12,731 nt of DNA, taken from assembly GCA_025360685.1 (NCBI GenBank), contig JANYBR010000463.1, forward strand, positions 1 to 12,731, in the 5' to 3' direction. A program made the translations under genes and the position numbers. Each line of letters opens with the position of its first letter. The stretch's first letter is position 1. Of the stretch, positions 8,001-12,731 are shown piece after piece. The DNA is from Pseudomonadota bacterium. GTDB lineage: Bacteria > Pseudomonadota > Alphaproteobacteria > Micropepsales > Micropepsaceae. Under the pieces are notes generated by a model that saw only the letters and a program-made list of their open reading frames with translations, was not told the origin of the DNA and searched no databases.

Positions 8001-8386
8001 GTAAACGAACCCACTCCACTGAGGTGCAGTGCGATCTTGCCGGTACCCGTGCCGGACAGATCGATGGCGCCGTTCTCCGTCAGCGAGCCGGTCGCGTTCT
8101 TGGTGCCATCAATGAGAATCGCGGTCGCGGTAGACTGATTGGTTTCTGTTAGCGTGCTGCCGTTCGCCAGAGTAACGATGTTGCTCGAATCGATCGTCAA
8201 CAGCGGGTCGGTCGCCGAAGTGAATTTGATTCCGCCGCCCGAAGCGATCGTGAGATCACCAGTGGCGCTCGTCTTCTGTGCGGTTGTCACCACCGTTGAT
8301 ATCGTCGTCGGACCCACGGCCAACGCCTGCGAAGTCAACAAGGCAGCTGCGGCGGCAGCCGAAAGCATGAGAGTGCGCTTGTTCAA
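5018..8386 (-). CDS. Autotransporter with repeat-rich beta-helical passenger and C-terminal barrel
   Basis: A 1122-residue type V secreted protein. I start it at TTG 8386-8384 because AAGAGG lies exactly 6 bases upstream and this yields a compact signal peptide (MNKRTLMLSAAAAAALL, cleavage after SQALA). An upstream TTG at 8455 is possible but spoils the signal. The passenger (about 24-710) is rich in Thr, Ser, Gly and Asn and repeats an F-x-N-x-G-x-I-x-A unit about six times, typical of a beta-helix. RTX-like turns LFGAGDDTY (519-527) and GGGGND (546-551) precede a linker. The barrel occupies roughly 790-1122 (GELTLWGNEFGEY to YDF). It ends ...LLGRI, lacking the usual C-terminal aromatic residue. 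Cys837 and Cys842 could form a tight disulfide. Adhesion is a common role, but the substrate is unknown. Confidence 0.9.
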   Translation of the reverse strand: MNKRTLMLSAAAAAALLTSQALAVGPTTISTVVTTAQKTSATGDLTIASGGGIKFTSATDPLLTIDSSNIVTLANGSTLTETNQSTATAILIDGTKNATGSLTENGAIDLSGTGTGKIALHLSGVGSFTGDIVFGPGTVKINGDQGTGIVMDSAFVLDGNLTLGSTTFALTPTAANGTSLSSITIASLLGTINGNVTVVPRAIYSAIGNGATGVTIGKGISGTFLNGGTISVAGVASKSTTIANAESGSALVIDGSIGGGIVNDGLTSASDALSVQAVISSNGVSSNSTIVIEAAATPITIGKDAADANTLGAASFINRGVIGAQAEDANQSLTRAILIGGATGAPVTFVGDFFNSGVISALATSTKTGSQVTATALEIDANVTIPQLHFSGQSHSISNNLGTIAATVAGTRNGLAQAIIIDPTTGPTSVPTITIDSGASVIAVATVVDPSSTLVTSLQAYGIADRSNSLTTINNQGTISATTTTLTNGFTSVARAVDVSTNTVGLNFTNNGTVVGDVLFGAGDDTYTISGTAGQLATHTGAIDFGGGGNDKLNVGAFSNVAGTITGNSLTLAVDIAGDGKLTVQNTQTTFFTTTFHVHGAPNPTHGGTVDVTVSDALAAAGVISASTSATFDTGSNLNVHYGSFLATGGSFVLVSAPTGFLSVDPADLVRFNTNVGGPTLPFLFNSASIQELINVGGKDLLELTVSTKSALQLGLQGYAAQMFPLANVALVSDNALGAAMIAGVNSQAQAQGAYDAFAPDVTGGARAVAISLTDQATGVVAARQRQLRLFAKEPGELTLWGNEFGEYLSTHGQTVRGLVDGAPGVISPTLPVGTVCPAGVCPTVALNGFKDHGFGFSLGLDSGAPDIGWFGAAFSFYTGDISEGGDRLSRTSANWYLLTGYTDWRGRGLFFDSQVTVGVGQLKGKRTIDLTIPASGAIAASEFIREADSKRAALVGALGFTTGVVMKLGSTYLTPQLAVDGMSMREEGFTEFNGGTGFDLKVNPSYANSLRAFLGTEIRQDLNLGDFALQPSARIGYRFDFINDPVKLHAAFADIDSTTTGNQHGAAFVIQGPDPGHGNLVGGININTTTESWTIGISYDFVRGSNNATEQVGTFSLLGRI

Positions 8387-8398
8387 GTCGAACCTCTT
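8384..8398 (-). promoter_or_regulatory. Ribosome site that fixes the autotransporter TTG start
   Basis: AAGAGG (8398-8393) followed by 6 bases and TTG (8386-8384). The next in-frame ATG (8368) would remove the basic residues (NKR) of the signal peptide, and the earlier TTG at 8455 adds 23 residues that do not fit a signal peptide. Confidence 0.65.
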
Positions 8399-8775
8399 GT
8401 AACTGCGGCCAAAATGGATTCCGAAGTGGACTAGCCCGGGGCCCAAACTTCGCAAAAACCTCGCCTTGTGCCGACGGCCTCACCCCCCGGAACCGGCCGC
8501 GGCGAGGCACCATAACCAATTTTGCAAATCTGACCTAGCCGTGACCGCGACCAAAGGCAAATTTCGGCTTTTTAATCAGCCATAAGCCGAACCCCGCCAG
8601 CATCAGATGACAACAGCGTTAACAACGAACGCAGGGCCCTGCCTGCGCATCAACTACAAGCCGCATCGGCTTGGCTGAACTCAGCCAGAAGGATGCGTCA
8701 GCGCAGCAAGCTCTCGAATGGCGCCGAAATAGGGCGGCATCCAAAAGCTTTTCCACAACAGATTGTGAGCCGGAA
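8387..8775. other. Gene-free, hairpin-rich spacer between autotransporter and hydrolase
   Basis: 389 bases without a supported gene. It holds an 8-bp stem TTCGGCTT/AAGCCGAA (8563-8570 with 8584-8591, loop 13), a perfect 12-base palindrome GCAGGGCCCTGC (8631-8642), and two abutting tight hairpins, AAGCCG-cat-CGGCTT (8658-8672) and GGCTGA-ac-TCAGCC (8673-8686). On the minus strand these lie just behind the hydrolase stop and could end its transcript or protect its 3' end, though none has a clear T-run. The autotransporter promoter should be here too, but I see no convincing -35/-10 pair. Confidence 0.5.
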
Positions 8776-9693
8776 TCAGGCCGCGTTCTTCTGCTCGGTC
8801 GTGCGGGCGCGGATGAACTGACCCAGACGCTGCAGGCTGACCTTGGCCTCGGGCACGCGATAGTTGGCCTGAAAGACATGCTGCATGCCGTCATAGATCT
8901 CCACGCTCACGCTCACGCCGGCATCGGCAGCGCGATCGCCCAGACGCGAAGCGTCGTCGCGCAGCATTTCCAAACTGCCCGCATGCACCATGATCGGCGG
9001 AAAATCCTTGAAGGTGGCAAAGGCCGGCGACGCATAGGGATCGCAGGGATTGGTCTTCTTCAGATAGTGCCGGGCGCTGACGAAGAGCAGGTCCCAGTTC
9101 AGCGAACTGTCGGTCTTGGCGTTTTGCTGCACCGACCAGCCGGACAGCGACAGGTCCGCCCAGGGCGACATCGCCGCGCACCCGGCCGGCATCGGAAGAT
9201 TGGCATTGCGTATCGCGCTCAACACCGAAAAGGCCAGACCGCCCCCACTGCCGTCGCCGGCGAATACGATCGAGGACGGCGAGACGGATTTTGCGATGAG
9301 GTGGCGGTAAGCGTCGATGCCGTCGCGTACGGCTGCGGGGAATGCATATTCCGGCGCCAGCCGGTAGTCGAGCGAGAACGCGGTCGCCTCACTCGCCTGC
9401 GCCAGCCTGGCGATCAACGCGCGATGCGTTTGCGGCGAGCCCGCGATGTATCCGCCGCCGTGAAAATACAGAATCAGCCGGCTGGGCGAACTGTTGGGAC
9501 AACGCACCCACTCGCCCTTGAGCGGCCCAATCTGGGCGGGCTCGAAAGTCGCGCCCTTCGGCGGCGCACCATAGTGATCGGACAGATAAGAATATTGCCG
9601 GCGCAATTCGGCGATCTCGGTCCCCGCTGTGGCTCCACGTGGGCGCCCCATGCGGCGGAATCGGTCGACAAACGAGCTTTGCCAGCTGGGCAT
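8776..9693 (-). CDS. HSL-family alpha/beta hydrolase with altered nucleophile motif
   Basis: A 305-residue member of the hormone-sensitive-lipase (bacterial family IV) esterase fold, cytosolic. Numbered from a TTG at 9708, it shows oxyanion motif HGGGY (83-87), DYRLAPE (114-120), the acid region LEMLRDD (246-252) and GMQHVF with catalytic His277. Where relatives have GDSAGG, this one reads GDGSGG (151-156): the usual serine position is Gly153, with serine one residue later at 154. It may be inactive or changed in chemistry. It is clearly a paralogue of the hydrolase at 10779-11672. I prefer ATG 9693 as start, because the TTG at 9708 lies inside the T-run of the preceding terminator; neither has a good ribosome site. 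The substrate is unknown. Confidence 0.85.
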   Translation of the reverse strand: MPSWQSSFVDRFRRMGRPRGATAGTEIAELRRQYSYLSDHYGAPPKGATFEPAQIGPLKGEWVRCPNSSPSRLILYFHGGGYIAGSPQTHRALIARLAQASEATAFSLDYRLAPEYAFPAAVRDGIDAYRHLIAKSVSPSSIVFAGDGSGGGLAFSVLSAIRNANLPMPAGCAAMSPWADLSLSGWSVQQNAKTDSSLNWDLLFVSARHYLKKTNPCDPYASPAFATFKDFPPIMVHAGSLEMLRDDASRLGDRAADAGVSVSVEIYDGMQHVFQANYRVPEAKVSLQRLGQFIRARTTEQKNAA

Positions 9694-9705
9694 TCGGATG
9701 GATCG

Positions 9706-9747
9706 CAAAAAGGGGCCGGGTATCAGTATCTCCGATACCCGGCCCCT
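9706..9747 (-). terminator. Strong intrinsic terminator of hsp20
   Basis: On the minus strand a perfect 14-bp stem AGGGGCCGGGTATC/GATACCCGGCCCCT (9747-9734 with 9724-9711, loop 9) is followed directly by TTTTG. It begins 24 bases after the hsp20 stop. It should sharply separate hsp20 from the hydrolase downstream, whose start lies only 13-18 bases beyond the stem. Confidence 0.93.
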
Positions 9748-9770
9748 GTCATCCTTTTAGAGCGATGTCG

Positions 9771-10214
9771 TTAAGCGGCGCGCGCCTGTCCATCGATCGC
9801 CTTGAGCTCCGTGGCGTTGATCGCGATGCGTCGGGGCTTCTTCTCCTCAGGGACGATCCGCTCCAGATCGACGTGCAGCAGGCCATTCTCGAGCTTGGCG
9901 GCACGGACCTCGACATGTTCGGCCAATTGAAACCGGCGCTCGAATGTGCGGCCCGCGATGCCCTGGTAAAGAAAGCTCGGCTTGGCCGCCTCTTCGCGTT
10001 TGCCGCTGACCGTCAGCACACCATCGCGCACTTCGACGTTCAGGTCCTTCTCACCGAAACCGGCGACCGCAACCGAGATCCGGTAGCGGGTCTCGTCGGT
10101 GCGTTCAATGTTGTAGGGGGGATAGCCGTTGCCCGCGTCCGTGACCTGGTCGAGCATGTCGAACAGATGGTCAAAGCCGACGGTGGAACGGAAATAGGGG
10201 GAAAAGTCACGCAT
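9771..10214 (-). CDS. hsp20: Small heat-shock protein, Hsp20/alpha-crystallin family
   Basis: A 147-residue class A small heat-shock protein (IbpA/HspA-like), an ATP-independent holdase that binds unfolding proteins in the cytosol. The start MRDFSPYFRSTVGFDHLFDML is typical. The alpha-crystallin domain spans about 35-122 (YPPYNIERTDETRYRISVAV, VEVRDGVLTVSG, and the LENGLLHVDL hallmark at 108-117). The C-terminal I-x-I motif for oligomerisation is Ile130-Ala-Ile132. ATG 10214 is chosen over the longer frame because a perfect AGGAGG lies 7 bases upstream. An RpoH-like promoter and a ROSE-like leader precede the gene and a strong terminator follows, so it forms a single-gene heat-regulated unit. 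Confidence 0.95.
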   Translation of the reverse strand: MRDFSPYFRSTVGFDHLFDMLDQVTDAGNGYPPYNIERTDETRYRISVAVAGFGEKDLNVEVRDGVLTVSGKREEAAKPSFLYQGIAGRTFERRFQLAEHVEVRAAKLENGLLHVDLERIVPEEKKPRRIAINATELKAIDGQARAA

Positions 10215-10307
10215 GGTACAACCTCCTGAAAGCGTTGCGGTTTTGGCCCCGTTCAGAATGAACCGGGGCCGTTTCAAAATGCCGGACGCCATTGGGCCGC
10301 CCGGATA
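10215..10307 (-). promoter_or_regulatory. ROSE-like RNA thermometer in the hsp20 leader
   Basis: The leader from the predicted start site is about 93 bases. On the minus strand it holds a possible weak stem GCCAT/ATGGC, then a strong hairpin GGCCCCG-G-TTCA/TGAA-CGGGGCC (10270-10245), then a last imperfect hairpin that buries the ribosome site: GCAAC (10238-10234), GCU-UUC-AGGAG, GUUGU (10222-10218). The AGGAGG at 10227-10222 is thus mostly sequestered and mismatched around G residues, as in ROSE elements of rhizobial small heat-shock genes. The class assignment is inferred from layout and a partial CGCU match, not from a covariance search. Confidence 0.55.
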
Positions 10308-10313
10308 TGGCTT

Positions 10314-10341
10314 AGGTAGGAAAGGCAAAGTCGGGTTCAAG
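10314..10341 (-). promoter_or_regulatory. RpoH (sigma-32) type promoter of hsp20
   Basis: On the minus strand CTTGAA (10341-10336) is followed, 17 bases after CTTG, by CCTACCT (10320-10314). This fits the alphaproteobacterial RpoH pattern CTTG-N16/17-CYTATNT at all but one fixed position. It would start transcription near 10307, which gives a leader length right for a ROSE element. Confidence 0.5.
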
Positions 10342-10359
10342 GTCCGCCGCCGCGGCTTT

Positions 10360-10782
10360 TCACCACCACAAAAGATGGCTGAGCCCGGCGACCCACAGCG
10401 CTGCGATGACGAAATAGGTAAACACGTCCATTTGCCACGGCTTGAACAGGATGCCGGTGACATTCAGCGCTAGGGTCTGAAGCCAGGCGCCCTCTTCGCG
10501 ATTGTTGGGGTCGCGCCATTGGCCGCTGCGCATCAGCGACTCGATATTGTTGAGCACGCAGGAATTCTTGTTGAACTGCCATTGCACGGCCACCGCCGGC
10601 AGGAAGCACATGTAGAAAACCAATGCAGCGTCGAGCGGCACCAGCCAGCCCGTCACGATGTAGATCATCACCGCGAAGTGCAGGTAGAAACAGAGATTGC
10701 CGAGCACATCGCGCTTCTCCGCGGCATGCGACGGCAACGTAGTCGCGATAGCTGGGGTTTCTTCGTCTTCGGCCAGACTCAT
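10360..10782 (-). CDS. Small multi-span membrane protein of unknown function
   Basis: A 140-residue protein I do not recognise. A polar N-terminus (1-25) is followed by a hydrophobic stretch at about 29-68 (LCFYLHFAVMIYIVTGWLVP then a second span to VAVQW), suggesting two helices. A polar loop 69-108 contains FNKNSCVLNNIE and RDPNNREEGAW, and a last helix lies at about 118-139 ending SHLLWW. His35, Trp68 and Cys75 could be functional, but this is speculation. Its ATG overlaps the stop of the upstream hydrolase (ATGA, 4 bases), so translation is probably coupled and both are one transcript. The hsp20 promoter begins 18 bases beyond its stop codon. Confidence 0.8.
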   Translation of the reverse strand: MSLAEDEETPAIATTLPSHAAEKRDVLGNLCFYLHFAVMIYIVTGWLVPLDAALVFYMCFLPAVAVQWQFNKNSCVLNNIESLMRSGQWRDPNNREEGAWLQTLALNVTGILFKPWQMDVFTYFVIAALWVAGLSHLLWW

Positions 10783-11672
10783 GGAATGCGACGCTTGAGG
10801 AACAACCCGGCGCGAGCGATGGCGTCGCGGCCTTCCGACAAAATCGGATGGAAGATGTGCCAGACATGCATCATGCCGCCCCAGGACTCGAAGGAGACTT
10901 CGACGCCGGCACTTTCCGCGCGCGCCTTGAGTGCGACGGCGTCGTCATGCAGTGCTTCTTCGGTCCCGACCTGGATGAGCAACGGCGGCAGGCCGTGCAA
11001 TCTGGCGAACAGCGGCGAGGCGAGCGGCGATTTGGGGTCGGCGCCTGCGAGATAGGCTGCCGCCATCGTGTCGATGCCGTCCTTCTTGACGATGGGATCG
11101 CGCTCTGCCCGCGAACGGAACGACTCGCCTCCTTGCGGAAGATCGCACCACGGCGAAAGCGCGACCGCACAGGCCGGCATTGGCAAGCCCTTGTCGCGCG
11201 CGGCTACCAACGTCGCGATCGTCAGTCCGCCGCCGGCGCTGTCGCCGGCAATGGCCAGCTTGTCTGCGGCGATGCCGCTGTCGAGCAAGCCCTTGTAAGC
11301 GGCAACCGCGTCGTCCACCGCGGCCGGAAACGGATGCTCCGGCGCCAGCCGGTAGTCGGCGGCAAAGATCGGAAGTCCGCTGTCGGCGCTGAGCGGCCCC
11401 AGCATGTGGCGATGCGACTTCGGCGAGCCGATGGCGTAACCGCCGCCATGCAGATAGAGCAGTGCGGCGTCGATGCGGCGCACACTTTTGCCCCGGATCC
11501 ACTCGCCGGCAATGCCACCAATCTTTGCCGGCTCGGCTTCGAAGCCCGTCACTGCGGGCATCAGTTCCGACAGCATGTCGAGGCGGTCACGCTGTTCGGG
11601 CCAACTCGTATTGCCGGCTGCGGTTTCCTGGCTGAACAGACCCGCTAAAGTTTGACGGTCCCTAACGGACAT
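10779..11672 (-). CDS. HSL-family alpha/beta hydrolase (esterase/lipase), complete motifs
   Basis: A 297-residue family IV (HSL) carboxylester hydrolase, cytosolic, with no signal peptide. It shows oxyanion HGGGYAIGSP (75-84), DYRLAPEHPFPAAVDD (106-121), nucleophile Ser145 in GDSAGGG (143-149), the acid region TEEALHDD (237-244, probably Glu239) and His269 in GGMMHVWH. All triad elements are thus present, unlike its paralogue at 8776-9693. It is most like the esterases that take short or medium acyl esters or lactones, but the substrate cannot be read from sequence. AAAGG lies 8 bases before ATG 11672. It is the first gene of a two-gene unit with the small membrane protein and diverges from the SCP2 gene. 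Confidence 0.92.
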   Translation of the reverse strand: MSVRDRQTLAGLFSQETAAGNTSWPEQRDRLDMLSELMPAVTGFEAEPAKIGGIAGEWIRGKSVRRIDAALLYLHGGGYAIGSPKSHRHMLGPLSADSGLPIFAADYRLAPEHPFPAAVDDAVAAYKGLLDSGIAADKLAIAGDSAGGGLTIATLVAARDKGLPMPACAVALSPWCDLPQGGESFRSRAERDPIVKKDGIDTMAAAYLAGADPKSPLASPLFARLHGLPPLLIQVGTEEALHDDAVALKARAESAGVEVSFESWGGMMHVWHIFHPILSEGRDAIARAGLFLKRRIP

Positions 11673-11746
11673 GCGCTTGCCTTTCGCCGACCCCGTCCGA
11701 AGGTTCGGTCAGGTTCGCCGCCAAAGCAATGCACCGCGAGGGCCGG

Positions 11747-11776
11747 TTGTCTGATTCCCTCACAAATGCTCATATT
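11747..11776 (+). promoter_or_regulatory. Possible promoter of the SCP2-like gene
   Basis: TTGTCT (11747-11752) and CATATT (11771-11776), spacer 18, each match 4 of 6 sigma-70 bases. A start near 11783 would leave a leader of about 47 bases. It lies in the 157-base divergent gap with the HSL hydrolase. I see no clear operator. Confidence 0.3.
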
Positions 11777-11829
11777 CCCGGCGCAATTTCCCCGGCAGAC
11801 GGGCAAAGCGCAATCGGGAAGGAACGGTC

Positions 11830-12153
11830 ATGAGCTCGGCAGCGGTACAGCAGATCATCACGCAGATGGGTGGCGCGATCGGCGCCAATTCCGGCCTGGG
11901 CGGAACGCTGAAATTTGATTTCGGCGATGCGGGCAGTGTGCTCGTCGACGGCAAATCCAGTCCGAATTCGGTCTCGGACGGCGATGGCAAAAGCGCGGAT
12001 TGCACGATCTCGGTGACACTCGACACGTTCGAGAAGATGGTCAAGGGCGAACTCGACGGCACGTCCGCATTCATGCAGGGCAAGCTGCGCGTTGCCGGCG
12101 ACATGGGCCTTGCGATGAAACTCGGCCCCGTTCTGCAAAAGGCTCGCGGTTAG
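11830..12153 (+). CDS. SCP2 sterol-carrier-like lipid-binding protein
   Basis: A 107-residue stand-alone SCP2 domain, the normal size for the bacterial single-domain form. The pattern fits the family: an N-terminal helix, strands through LGGTLKFDFGDAGSVLVDG, DCTISVTLDTFEKMVKGELD, then the signature SAFMQGKLRVAGDMGLAMKL (79-98) and a final helix. Such proteins bind fatty acyl chains or other lipids in a tunnel in the cytosol. GGAAGGA lies shortly before ATG 11830. Its stop is 5 bases before the next hydrolase start, so the two are surely one operon and may share a lipid substrate, which is inference. Confidence 0.92.
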   Translation: MSSAAVQQIITQMGGAIGANSGLGGTLKFDFGDAGSVLVDGKSSPNSVSDGDGKSADCTISVTLDTFEKMVKGELDGTSAFMQGKLRVAGDMGLAMKLGPVLQKARG

Positions 12154-12158
12154 CCGCG

Positions 12159-12731
12159 ATGACGCCAGCGCTCGATTCATTGCGGGCGCATTTCATCATC
12201 ACACCCAGCGGCGCAAGACTGCGCACGGCCGTATTCGAGCGCGCGGAGGACACCAAGGCTCGCGGCGCCTGCGTGCTGCTGCACGGCCAGACCGAATTCA
12301 TCGAAAAATACGCCGAGGTGATCGACGAGCTGCGTGGCCGCGGCTTCGGCGTGGCCACTTTCGATTGGCGCGGACAAGGCGGCTCGACGCGCGCGCTTGC
12401 CGATCCGCTGAAATGTCATGTCGGTGATTTTCGCGAATATGACGAGGACCTCGCGACGTTCCTCGAGCAGGTCATCAAGCCGATGGGCGTGGCGCCGCCG
12501 CTGGCGCTCGCTCATTCGATGGGCGCGCACATCCTCTTGCGCACCTTGCACGACCGGCCGCGAGCTTTTTCCGCTGCCGTGCTCAGTGCACCCATGATGG
12601 CGGTCTCGACGCGCGGCCAGCCGGCCTGGATCGCTGCGCTGGCCACGACGGTGATGAATGCGGCGGGACGCTCAACCGACTGGGTCATGGGCATGGCCGA
12701 CCGAGATCCTCTTAAGCTTCACTTCGAGGAC
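12159..12731 (+). CDS. Alpha/beta hydrolase, monoglyceride lipase/lysophospholipase-like (3' end outside window)
   Basis: An open frame of 191 codons from ATG 12159 to the right edge with no stop; perhaps 60 percent of a typical 310-320 residue protein. It begins 5 bases after the SCP2 stop, so translation is likely coupled. Visible motifs are the oxyanion turn LLHGQTEFIEKY (40-51), FDWRGQGGSTR (68-78), and the nucleophile in LALAHSMGAHI (Ser120; the usual G-x-S-x-G reads A-H-S-M-G, a common variant here). The catalytic Asp and His would lie past the edge. The set fits the PldB/monoacylglycerol lipase group acting on lysolipids or monoglycerides. It belongs to a different branch from the two HSL enzymes nearby. 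Confidence 0.9.
   Translation, partial: MTPALDSLRAHFIITPSGARLRTAVFERAEDTKARGACVLLHGQTEFIEKYAEVIDELRGRGFGVATFDWRGQGGSTRALADPLKCHVGDFREYDEDLATFLEQVIKPMGVAPPLALAHSMGAHILLRTLHDRPRAFSAAVLSAPMMAVSTRGQPAWIAALATTVMNAAGRSTDWVMGMADRDPLKLHFED

Noticed and set aside
8671..9774. 367-codon open frame opposite the HSL hydrolase
   Set aside because: Antisense to a clearly recognisable hydrolase and crossing the hsp20 terminator; His/Arg/Gly-rich shadow.
10848..11648. 266-codon open frame opposite the second HSL hydrolase
   Set aside because: Antisense shadow with no motif; the minus-strand frame has the full catalytic set.
1..12731. CRISPR arrays, tRNA genes, insertion sequences, attachment sites
   Set aside because: Read for spaced repeats, cloverleaf segments, transposase motifs and terminal repeats; none seen.

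Overview
The window reads as chromosomal DNA of a GC-rich alphaproteobacterium. The pointers are a TonB-ExbB-ExbD-ExbD operon whose ExbB has a signal peptide and an Ala/Pro-rich extension, an autotransporter of the kind common in alphaproteobacteria, and an hsp20 gene preceded by an RpoH-like promoter and a ROSE-like leader as in rhizobia. The genus cannot be fixed from the sequence alone. I see no rRNA, tRNA, insertion sequence, phage gene or CRISPR array.

Left third (1-2865, all minus strand): an energy-transduction operon in the order tonB, exbB, exbD, exbD, then a gene that runs off the left edge. Gaps inside the set are only 28-75 bases. The edge gene is odd. Its first ~50 residues look like the secreted start of the small TPR protein I would expect here, but the rest looks like a membrane helix of an RND/MMPL exporter. 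This is either a real fusion or an assembly join.

2866-3491 is a 626-base divergent intergenic region with no convincing gene. It holds several hairpins on the tonB side and, on the other side, a consensus TATAAT box overlapped by an 8-bp direct repeat spaced exactly 20 bp. Rightward from there lies a two-gene unit (3492-4995): glyoxalase I and low-specificity threonine aldolase.

Middle (5018-8386, minus): one large autotransporter with signal peptide, repeat-rich passenger and C-terminal barrel, best started at a TTG codon. A 389-base hairpin-rich spacer follows.

Right third (8776-12731): lipid/ester-type genes. On the minus strand, in transcription order, are an HSL-family hydrolase with all motifs intact, a small membrane protein overlapping it by 4 bases, hsp20 with its heat-shock control elements and a very strong terminator, and a second HSL-family hydrolase whose nucleophile motif is altered. 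Divergent on the plus strand are an SCP2-like lipid-binding protein and the start of a monoglyceride-lipase/lysophospholipase-like hydrolase cut by the right edge.

No clearly novel multi-gene system is visible. The items most worth checking are the chimeric edge gene, the displaced serine in the second HSL hydrolase, and the switch-like tonB leader.
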